From: CAZOWW01 sp964583765
Lineage (GTDB): Bacteria > Actinomycetota > Actinomycetes > Actinomycetales > Kineosporiaceae
DNA: 39,343 nucleotides
NCBI GenBank assembly: GCA_964583765.1
Contig: CAZOWW010000043.1
Span: 1 to 39,343 of the forward strand
Reading direction: 5' to 3'
The notes under the pieces were generated by a model, which did no database searches, was not told where the DNA came from, and was given only the letters and a program-made list of their open reading frames with translations. Shown here in pieces: positions 33,510 through 39,343 of this stretch. Within the stretch, counting starts at the first letter, position 1. Each line of letters begins with the position of its first letter. The position numbers were made by a program, and so were the translations under genes.

Positions 33510-33897
33510 TGGCCCTCCTTGACGTTGTCAACCGTGCGATAGTGTATACGCCGAAGGTCACCTAATGTGCTCGATCCAGCACAAGTCGTTACATGGGTGG
33601 GTCCGGTTCCGATGATGCCCTGGCGTCGCGTCACCCACCGGGAACATGATCGTGATGCGCCCAACGATCACGCCGTGGTCGCCATGCGACGAAGCCATGC
33701 CTTCACAAATGCCTCATGCGCGACATCATGGACACATCAGGCAAGTGAGGCGCGTATGGTCGGGTGATTGTGTGACGAGCGGGACTTGGAATCGACCGCC
33801 GACAACGGATGCGATTGCGCATCCATCTTGAACCGTCGTCTGAGGACGCTGGGAAGAGGGTAAGGAAGTACTCCCAAACATGAGTTGCGGTACTGCT
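33510..33897. promoter_or_regulatory. Intergenic region upstream of the NACHT gene
   Basis: No credible gene is present in these 388 bp. On the minus strand the NACHT ribosome site (33511-33520) is preceded by A/T-rich TATACACTAT (about 33538-33547), a possible -10 region. An inverted repeat CGTGAT-N10-ATCACG (33651-33672) could be an operator. Composition is intermediate between the NACHT island and the GC-rich genes to the right. Confidence 0.35.
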
Positions 33898-33907
33898 TCA
33901 GTACCGC
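33887..33907 (-). terminator. Perfect stem-loop overlapping the XRE-deformylase stop codon
   Basis: The 9-bp arms GCGGTACTG (33887-33895) and CAGTACCGC (33899-33907) are separated by CTT. The stop codon of the minus-strand gene (33898-33900) lies in the loop and right arm. In the minus direction it is followed by AACTCATGTTTGGG, a weak T-run. Confidence 0.55.
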
Positions 33908-35385
33908 CAGGTCTGACCGGTACCCCGGTACTCGTCGACCGGGATCGGCTCAACGCCGGGGCGCATCTTGTCGGTGTAGAGCTGGCCGGCCAGGTGGTCG
34001 ATCTCGTGGGCGACCAGACGGGCCATACCGCGTTCAAAGCAGGTGATGTGCAGGGCGCCGTCCACGTCCTGGTGCTCGACGTTCAGCACGAGCGGGCGGG
34101 GCACGCACCCGCGGACGTCGAAGAAGCTCAGGCAGCCCTCGTACCGCTCGTCGGTGCTCGTGGACTCCTCGACGACCACCGGGTTGATCAGGGTGAGCGT
34201 CTCCGCGCCGTCCGGCGGCCGCACGATCGCCACCGCCCGATCGATGCCGATCTGCGGGGCGGCCAGGCCCATACCCTTGGAGAAGGTGTGCGCGGCCGCG
34301 ACCCGGTCCATGGTCGAGCGCAGCTGCGCAACGACCCGTCGCGCGTCCTCGGCCTCAGCGGGCAGGTCGAAGGGGCGGGCGAGCCGGCGCAGCAGCGGGT
34401 CGTCGTCCTGGACGATGCCGATCTCGCGCATGGCCTGGCTCGGCGTCAGGGCGGGCATCTGCTCACCTTCTGGGGAATCGGGGCGGGCGCGGAACTTCCA
34501 CTCCAGCCGGTACCGGGCGTGCAGGGGCGGTTCGGAGGTGGACCACGAGTACACCGACCGGTCGCCGCCGGCGGAGCGTCGGATCGCGGTGCGCAGCGGT
34601 AGCGCGGCGGCGGTCATGGTCGTCTCAGTTCCCCACACTGCCGGATCCAGATCGGTCGGGAAGTCCAGTTCGACGCTGAGCCGGTGTGTCGGCAGTCGCA
34701 CGGCCCGCTGGAACCAAGGCCCCCACTTGCTCGCGGCGACCGTGTACGAGTACTCGATCACCGCGGACTCCCCCGGGTAGAGGGGGAACCGGCCTTCCGC
34801 GTTCTCGAACAGCAGCCAGAGCTCCTTGAACGCGTCGCGGTCGTGCTTGACCCGCCAGGTCATCGGCTCGCTGTCCCCATGAACGGCGCGCAGGTCGAGC
34901 TCTTCCCAGGTCAGCGGGTCCTCGCGGTACAGCTGGTTGGACAACTCCGGCGAGCCCGGGAACCGGTCGACGGAGATCCGGATCAGGTATCCAGCGATCG
35001 GTTCCTGGCCCCCGTTGAACAACTGCCGGCGCTGAGTGGTGCGGTAGTTCGTCCCGTCGAAGTACAACTTGGCGTGGTCGTGCTCGACAACCAGACTGCC
35101 GGTCTCGTCGTCGTGCTCCAGGACGACGGGCGGGCGGGGGACGGCGTCGCTGCGGCGGCGCGAGGAGGTCTCGCGGAAGGCGCGGGCCAGTGCACCGCCG
35201 GCCTTGAGGACCTCCTCGGCGCGGGCGGCAAAGTCGCGGGTGACCTGCTCCTGACCGTTCTCGATCTTCGACAGGTAAGTGCGGTGGTAACCCATCGCCT
35301 GTGCCATCGCGGTCTGGGACAGGCCGCGTACGTCACGCCAGTGCTTGAGCTCGCTGACGAAGGCATCTGCATCGTCGTCCCGCAC
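33898..35385 (-). CDS. XRE regulator fused to a peptide deformylase domain
   Basis: This 495-aa protein starts at GTG 35385 behind GGGAGGG. Residues about 8-62 are an XRE helix-turn-helix (LKHWRDVRGLSQTAMAQAMG, HRTYLSKIENGQEQV). A middle region of about 230 residues is beta-rich (LYFDGTNYRTTQRRQLFNG, VIEYSYTVAASKWGPWFQ) and unknown. The C-terminal 125 residues form a peptide deformylase with all three motifs: GMGLAAPQIG (371-380), EGCLS (416-420, metal Cys418) and HEIDH (460-464). The enzyme site looks intact. Free deformylase removes formyl from nascent N-termini; fused to a DNA-binding domain it may sense peptides or cleave a regulator. Repeats suited to autoregulation lie upstream. Confidence 0.88.
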   Translation of the reverse strand: MRDDDADAFVSELKHWRDVRGLSQTAMAQAMGYHRTYLSKIENGQEQVTRDFAARAEEVLKAGGALARAFRETSSRRRSDAVPRPPVVLEHDDETGSLVVEHDHAKLYFDGTNYRTTQRRQLFNGGQEPIAGYLIRISVDRFPGSPELSNQLYREDPLTWEELDLRAVHGDSEPMTWRVKHDRDAFKELWLLFENAEGRFPLYPGESAVIEYSYTVAASKWGPWFQRAVRLPTHRLSVELDFPTDLDPAVWGTETTMTAAALPLRTAIRRSAGGDRSVYSWSTSEPPLHARYRLEWKFRARPDSPEGEQMPALTPSQAMREIGIVQDDDPLLRRLARPFDLPAEAEDARRVVAQLRSTMDRVAAAHTFSKGMGLAAPQIGIDRAVAIVRPPDGAETLTLINPVVVEESTSTDERYEGCLSFFDVRGCVPRPLVLNVEHQDVDGALHITCFERGMARLVAHEIDHLAGQLYTDKMRPGVEPIPVDEYRGTGQTWRY

Positions 35386-35399
35386 GATCCCTCCCCCCG

Positions 35400-35437
35400 G
35401 TGAGTGTGAGTGGGCCGTGAGTGACCCCGGTTCACTC
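35400..35437. promoter_or_regulatory. GTGAGTG repeats, candidate operator of the XRE-deformylase gene
   Basis: Three direct GTGAGTG copies begin at 35400, 35406 and 35417. The last is part of an inverted pair GAGTGA-N7-TCACTC (35419-35437). They lie 15-52 bp upstream of the minus-strand GTG and before a small divergent frame, where an autoregulator would bind. Confidence 0.5.
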
Positions 35438-35503
35438 TGACCTCACCCGTCTACGTCCTGGTGTCGTGGTCCTCATGAACACCACGAGTCCACGGAGGCC
35501 GCA

Positions 35504-35671
35504 ATGTCCAGCGCGGTGCCGCACCGTTCTACCGCACGCGACCCGGCCATTGCCGAGGAGCGGACGAACCTGTGCGAGGAGGTCGACGAGCTGTTACAGC
35601 TGGTCGATCAGCTCATTGCTCGCCGTGAGCAGCAGCTTCGCCGCCCTCCAGAGCGTCCAGGCGCTGCCTGA
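35504..35671 (+). CDS. Small helical protein, possible gene
   Basis: This 55-aa frame has GGAGG seven bases before ATG 35504. Its core (AEERTNLCEEVDELLQLVDQLIARREQQLRR) is a strongly amphipathic, Leu-rich helix that could dimerise. The gene diverges from the XRE-deformylase gene and its last 59 bp overlap the end of the convergent XRE gene. The good ribosome site and composition favour a real gene, but there is no family match I know. Confidence 0.45.
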   Translation: MSSAVPHRSTARDPAIAEERTNLCEEVDELLQLVDQLIARREQQLRRPPERPGAA

Positions 35672-35984
35672 TCCCCACGAGCTCGCTGCGGATGGCGCGG
35701 AGCTCCTCCAGAACCGGGTCGCCGTCGGCCGGGCGCTGCTCGGCGACGGGCGCCGGCGGACGGCCAGCCAAGACCGCGTCCAGGTGCTCCGGCGTCCAGT
35801 CCAGTGCTTCCGACAGCGCGGCGAGCGTGCGGCCGTACCGGCGGCGCGGGCGCTGATTGTGCTGGATCTCCCGGATCGTCGCCGGGGAGACCCCCGACCG
35901 GGCCGCCAGGTCGAGCTGGGTCATGCGCAGCGCAGCCATGCGGGCGTTGATGGCCTCGGCCACGGCGTCCCAGTCGTCGGTCAC
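35613..35984 (-). CDS. XRE-family transcriptional regulator
   Basis: This 123-aa protein has an N-terminal helix-turn-helix (INARMAALRMTQLDLAARSG, SPATIREIQHNQRP) and a C-terminal helix ending with a short coiled coil (DPVLEELRAIRSELVGIRQRLDALEGG) for dimerisation. GTG 35984 faces the excisionase-like gene across a 185-bp divergent region full of TTGGCG repeats. That geometry suggests it controls both itself and the excision/transfer operon, like element repressors. Confidence 0.8.
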   Translation of the reverse strand: MTDDWDAVAEAINARMAALRMTQLDLAARSGVSPATIREIQHNQRPRRRYGRTLAALSEALDWTPEHLDAVLAGRPPAPVAEQRPADGDPVLEELRAIRSELVGIRQRLDALEGGEAAAHGEQ

Positions 35985-36071
35985 GTGCCGTGCTCCTGTC
36001 TCGGATCCGGTCGGGGCGACGGTTCGCCCGTGACCTGCAGGTTAGAGCCGGATCCAGTCCGGGCGACAACA

Positions 36072-36141
36072 TTGGCGCCCATTGGCGTTGACTGGCGCCA
36101 CCATTGTTCCTACTGTTGGCGATTGCTAGCGCTTGTTGGCG
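36072..36141. repeat. TTGGCG repeat cluster in the divergent promoter region
   Basis: TTGGCG occurs at 36072, 36082, 36116 and 36136, with TGGCG inside the palindrome TGGCGCCA at 36093-36100. Spacing of 10, about 11, 23 and 20 bp is close to whole helical turns. The cluster sits between the XRE repressor (minus) and the excisionase-like gene (plus), so operator sites are likely; iteron-like or integrase arm sites are alternatives. Confidence 0.65.
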
Positions 36142-36169
36142 CTGCAGCCCTTGTTGTTGGAGGTGAACT

Positions 36170-36436
36170 GTGAGCAACAGCCTCGCGTCGAGGACCCCGC
36201 CGCTCGCACCCGAACGACCCCAGGTCTTCTACACGGTCGCCGAGACCGCCCTGCTGGTGCGCACCTCGGCCATGACCCTGTACCGGGCCATCCAGTGCGG
36301 CGAGTTCCCGGCAGTACGGATCCGCGGACGAGTGATCGTCCCCGCCCGCGTGATCGAGGAAATGATCAATGCGGCGATCGACGGCAGGACAGTGGTGGAC
36401 GCCGCCGACTGGGCCCGTCCGGGTGGCATCCAATGA
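36170..36436 (+). CDS. Excisionase-like helix-turn-helix protein
   Basis: This 88-aa protein has the excisionase/MerR-like motif FYTVAETALLVRTSAMTLYRAIQCGEFPAVRIRGRVIVPA (about 23-62), in which a helix-turn-helix is followed by a wing with the R-x-R-G-R pattern. GTG 36170 lies behind GGAGGTGA. In actinobacterial elements such proteins are commonly Xis, bending DNA at the att site, or transfer regulators. It starts the transfer-side operon and overlaps the next gene by 4 bp, so it would be co-expressed with it. Confidence 0.8.
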   Translation: MSNSLASRTPPLAPERPQVFYTVAETALLVRTSAMTLYRAIQCGEFPAVRIRGRVIVPARVIEEMINAAIDGRTVVDAADWARPGGIQ

Positions 36437-36852
36437 GCGCTGATCGAGTCATCCAGCACTCGATCGCGGCCCGGCTGGGTTCCCTGGCGTCGACAGCGCC
36501 GGGTGCCGAGGCCAGCGCCACCGCGCAGGTGGCGTGGCTGGAGCGCAAAGCGCAGGTGTTCCGCGTCATGGCGCAGGTCGACCCCGGCCTGGCCCGCGAG
36601 GCCGCTGAACACGCCGCTCTGGCCCGAGCCGCGGCCAGGGACCTGCAGGTCGAGACCAGCAGGAGCGCGGAGGACGCGGCAGAGAGCGAAGCCGCTGGTT
36701 CGGTCGGCACCACCGCGACGGAGGCCGACGAAGCGGCAGACGCCGCCACCGAGGGCGCAGCCCCGCCCGACTTGTCGAGCAACTGGCTCCGTGGACCGGT
36801 CCTGGTCGCGGTCGGTGCGGCGGACGTGGACGAGATGTGGTGGGAGGCATGA
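36433..36852 (+). CDS. Element protein of unknown function
   Basis: This 139-aa protein overlaps the excisionase stop. The N-terminal half is helical (AWLERKAQVFRVMAQVDPGLA, EAAEHAALARAAARDL). The middle is an acidic, Ala/Thr-rich low-complexity stretch, and the C-terminus reads SNWLRGPVLVAVGAADVDEMWWEA. I recognise no family. Operon position suggests a role in excision or transfer. It overlaps the next ATG by 4 bp. Confidence 0.55.
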   Translation: MSADRVIQHSIAARLGSLASTAPGAEASATAQVAWLERKAQVFRVMAQVDPGLAREAAEHAALARAAARDLQVETSRSAEDAAESEAAGSVGTTATEADEAADAATEGAAPPDLSSNWLRGPVLVAVGAADVDEMWWEA

Positions 36853-37031
36853 GCCAAACCAGCCGCAACGCGCCAGACGTGATCCCGCTGTGCGGAGCGC
36901 AGGCACGGTCCGCGGCCCCTGACACGGGGTGCGGTGCGCAGGAGGTGGTCCCTGCCCGGATTCCGGCCGGGCAGGGACCGGTGAGAAACCGCCAGGTCAA
37001 CGCGTATGAGACAGGAGTTCCTCGTGAGTAA
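36849..37031 (+). CDS. Small element protein of unknown function
   Basis: This 60-aa frame starts at ATG 36849, overlapping the preceding stop, and ends 8 bp into the coupling protein gene. It has two cysteines (PLCGAQ, TGCGAQ) and no other feature. Coupling at both ends supports translation. It may serve mainly to couple ribosomes into the downstream gene. Confidence 0.45.
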   Translation: MSQTSRNAPDVIPLCGAQARSAAPDTGCGAQEVVPARIPAGQGPVRNRQVNAYETGVPRE

Positions 37032-39090
37032 CGGTAGTGGGCGCGCGCTCAGGTTCAATGCCGCGCGCATGGCATACAAGTACCCCCTGGCGGCCGTGAT
37101 GGTCGCGTCCGTGGCGAGTCTGCCCGGGGTCGGGGTCGAGGCCCTGGCCCGGCATCACCTGCTGGCCGCGGTCCTGCTGGACGTGTTCATCGTGGTCGCG
37201 GGCACGGCTCTGTGGTGGGTCGCGCGTCGGGGGATGGCTGAGATGTTCCTGGTCAAGACCACGCCCCTGGTGTTCCCCTGGCGGGGTATCGCGGCGGGGC
37301 AGGCCGGGATCCTGTTGGGGGTTCTGCTGGCCCTGATGGGCCAGAACGCCCGCGGCGTGGTCATCCCGGCCGCCATCGTGGCCCTGGCGGTGGCCACCGG
37401 GTGGTGGTGGGCCCGGCACGTCGCGGTCCCGCAGTCGACGGCGGCGTTGATCGCGCGGCGGGAGGAACTGGACCAGCGCCACGCGAGCGTGGCCACCCGC
37501 CTGGACGTCGCCGAGGTCGCCTCCGCGCGGGCCCTGCGCCTCAAGGCGCGGATCCTGCGACCGTCGCTCGCGTCGGGGTCGTGGTGGTCGCGGCGGCGGA
37601 TCTCGGCCCGCCAGCTCGGGGTCCTGGTCGCGATCATCGGGTGGGGCTGGTGGGGCCAGCGCGTGTGGTCCTCCTGCGAAGACGCCACCGCGCGGATCGG
37701 CGGCCCCCGCACCGGCAAGACCCTGTCACTGGCGTGCCACGGCATGGACGCCCCCGGCGCCCTGATCACCACCAGCACGCGGCTGGACCTGGCCGAACTC
37801 GTCCACCACACCCGCAAGACCCGCGGCGCGGTGCACGTGTTCAACCCCGCCGGCCTGGGCGCGATCGGCTCCACCGTCCACTGGCGCATCCTGGCCGGCT
37901 GCCAGGACTACGCCACCGCCCAACGCCGCGCCAGTGACTTGATCCCCGAGTCCCACGGCGACGCCGAGCGCTGGGACACCCAGGCCCGGCGGGTCCTGGG
38001 GATCCTCCTGCACGCCGCCGCCCTGTCGGGTCGGGGGATGCGGGATGTGGTGCGGTGGGCCACCGACAACACTCCGACTATCCATGCCGAGGTCACCGAT
38101 GCCCTGCTGGACGGTGGGCCGGGTGCGCGGGATCGGATCGCGGCGATGCGCTTGCACTGGGCCACCAACGACCGCACCCGCACGTCCATCACCGCGACCA
38201 TGGCCACTCCCCTGGCGTGGGTGTCCGATGATCTGGCCCACACCCTGGGCGACGCCCCCGCGGACGACCCGCAGCTCCTGGACGTGCCGCGCCTGCTGGC
38301 GACCGGTGGGACGCTGCACCTGATCGGCCACGAGTCCGCCACCAGCCTGTCCCCGCTGATCGCGGCCCTGGTGGCGGAGATCGCCCACGCGGCGCGGGCT
38401 CTGGCCGCCCACCAGCCCGGCGGGCGCCTGGATCCGCCGGCCACGTTCCTGCTGGACGAGGCCGCACTGGTCTGCCCCGTCCCACTCGACAAGTGGACCG
38501 CCGACATGGGCGGGCGCGGGGTGACCATCCACATCTCCGTCCAGTCCCTCGCCCAGCTGCGCCAACGCTGGGGCCGCGACGGGGCCGGCACCATCCTGGC
38601 CAACGTCGCCAGCTTCCTCGTGTTCGGTGGATCGATCGCCGCGGACGACCTCAAGGACATCTCCCTGCTGACCGGGGAGCACCGCACCCGCGTCATCGGC
38701 GAAGGCATCGACCACCCGTTGGAATCCCACCGGTGGGTCCCCGTCCTGTCCCCCGCCCAGATCCGGGCCCTCCCGGAGGGACACGTCCTGCTCCTGCGGC
38801 GGGCACTGGCACCCGTCGTCGCCCGCACCCCCAAGATCACCGACCGGCGCGGGTGGAAACCCACCAACCTCCACACCACCCCCGACCCCGACCTCACCAC
38901 CAGCACCGAACTCGACACGAGCAAGACCACCAGCGACGCCGCCACAGGCGACGGCACCGGAACCGGCACGGTCGTCGACCTACGCGACAACACCACCGAG
39001 GCCGCCCCGACCAGCGACACCAACCACCCCGCCGACGACACCCGACGGAGCGACCATCCCGGCGACGCCGGCCCCAACACCGCCCCCTGA
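37024..39090 (+). CDS. VirD4/TraG-like type IV coupling protein
   Basis: I place the start at GTG 37024, since AGGAG lies about 6 bp upstream; an in-frame ATG at 37006 lacks one. The 688-aa protein has about four membrane segments in the first 140 residues. The ATPase domain has Walker A GGPRTGKT (about 225-232) and Walker B TFLLDEAAL (about 473-481), then GRGVTIHISVQSLAQLRQRWG, typical of TraD/TraG C-termini. The last 70 residues are a Thr/Asp-rich disordered tail. Coupling proteins bring the DNA-relaxase complex to the type IV secretion channel. It marks the element as conjugative or mobilizable. Confidence 0.88.
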   Translation: MSNGSGRALRFNAARMAYKYPLAAVMVASVASLPGVGVEALARHHLLAAVLLDVFIVVAGTALWWVARRGMAEMFLVKTTPLVFPWRGIAAGQAGILLGVLLALMGQNARGVVIPAAIVALAVATGWWWARHVAVPQSTAALIARREELDQRHASVATRLDVAEVASARALRLKARILRPSLASGSWWSRRRISARQLGVLVAIIGWGWWGQRVWSSCEDATARIGGPRTGKTLSLACHGMDAPGALITTSTRLDLAELVHHTRKTRGAVHVFNPAGLGAIGSTVHWRILAGCQDYATAQRRASDLIPESHGDAERWDTQARRVLGILLHAAALSGRGMRDVVRWATDNTPTIHAEVTDALLDGGPGARDRIAAMRLHWATNDRTRTSITATMATPLAWVSDDLAHTLGDAPADDPQLLDVPRLLATGGTLHLIGHESATSLSPLIAALVAEIAHAARALAAHQPGGRLDPPATFLLDEAALVCPVPLDKWTADMGGRGVTIHISVQSLAQLRQRWGRDGAGTILANVASFLVFGGSIAADDLKDISLLTGEHRTRVIGEGIDHPLESHRWVPVLSPAQIRALPEGHVLLLRRALAPVVARTPKITDRRGWKPTNLHTTPDPDLTTSTELDTSKTTSDAATGDGTGTGTVVDLRDNTTEAAPTSDTNHPADDTRRSDHPGDAGPNTAP

Positions 39091-39193
39091 CAGGAACGGG
39101 CCGGCACACGGCAGGCCCGCTCTCGCGGCCCGAGGCACCACATCCCTCATGCCGCACCCCCGTCGGCAACACCACACCCCCCTCACGCAAGGA

Positions 39194-39231
39194 CCCGTGG
39201 CCCGGCCACCACACCGGCGCCGGGCCACGGG
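39194..39231 (+). terminator. Stem-loop after the coupling protein gene
   Basis: Perfect 13-bp arms CCCGTGGCCCGGC (39194-39206) and the complement (39219-39231) surround a 12-nt loop, about 100 bp after the stop. There is no T-run directly after. It may be a terminator or another structured site. Confidence 0.6.
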
Positions 39232-39248
39232 CCCTGGCCACGCCTTTG

Positions 39249-39343
<95 letters not shown>

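Noticed and set aside
33567..33831. Short plus-strand frames upstream of the NACHT gene
   Set aside because: No ribosome sites, no recognisable product and mixed codon use; treated as intergenic.

Overview
The window is high-GC DNA with strong G/C third-position bias, many GTG starts and genes chained by 4-bp GTGA or ATGA overlaps. Together with the integrase type (Cys/His-rich insert, tRNA 3'-end target), this points to an actinobacterium. The genus cannot be fixed from sequence alone. It is draft assembly: 100 Ns interrupt a repetitive gene (26666-26765) and the right end dissolves into poly-C (39249-39343).

Positions 1 to about 28.2 kb are most of a siphovirus-like, HK97-type prophage, all on the + strand apart from one late gene. 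Its left part is a DNA-metabolism module: an octapeptide-repeat protein cut by the window edge, a RecB/Cas4-like exonuclease, an unknown protein that could bind ssDNA, a DnaN-like clamp, a tiny internally deleted C5 methyltransferase, a beta-class DNA methyltransferase, a prim-pol/AAA replicase, a resolvase-like nuclease and a zinc/HTH protein. HNH nuclease, terminase, portal, protease, capsid, connectors, tail tube, frameshifted tail chaperone, tape measure and baseplate genes follow in canonical order. A GT25-family glycosyltransferase sits inside the tail operon. A lysis cassette (GH25-LysM endolysin and two small membrane proteins) precedes the last tail genes, which end in a collagen-like fiber. 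A minus-strand membrane-anchored gene lies next to the attachment site.

At 28141-28187 there is the 3' half of a tRNA-Met(CAT) gene with no 5' half, which I read as an att site. Just right of it starts a second element: a tyrosine integrase with a C-terminal GntR-type winged helix, a low-GC NACHT NTPase with an N-terminal nuclease-like domain (probable anti-phage defence cargo), an XRE-peptide deformylase fusion, an XRE regulator divergent from an excisionase-like HTH gene, two unknown genes and a VirD4/TraG-like coupling protein. This looks like the left end of an integrative conjugative or mobilizable element whose remaining transfer genes lie to the right. The simplest layout is tandem accretion: prophage, shared att, then ICE.

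The leads I rate highest are the XRE-deformylase fusion as a possible one-protein analogue of ImmR/ImmA-type ICE switches; the pairing of a GT25 enzyme with a Thr-rich collagen-like fiber in one phage; the nuclease-NACHT cargo gene; and the integrase-GntR fusion.
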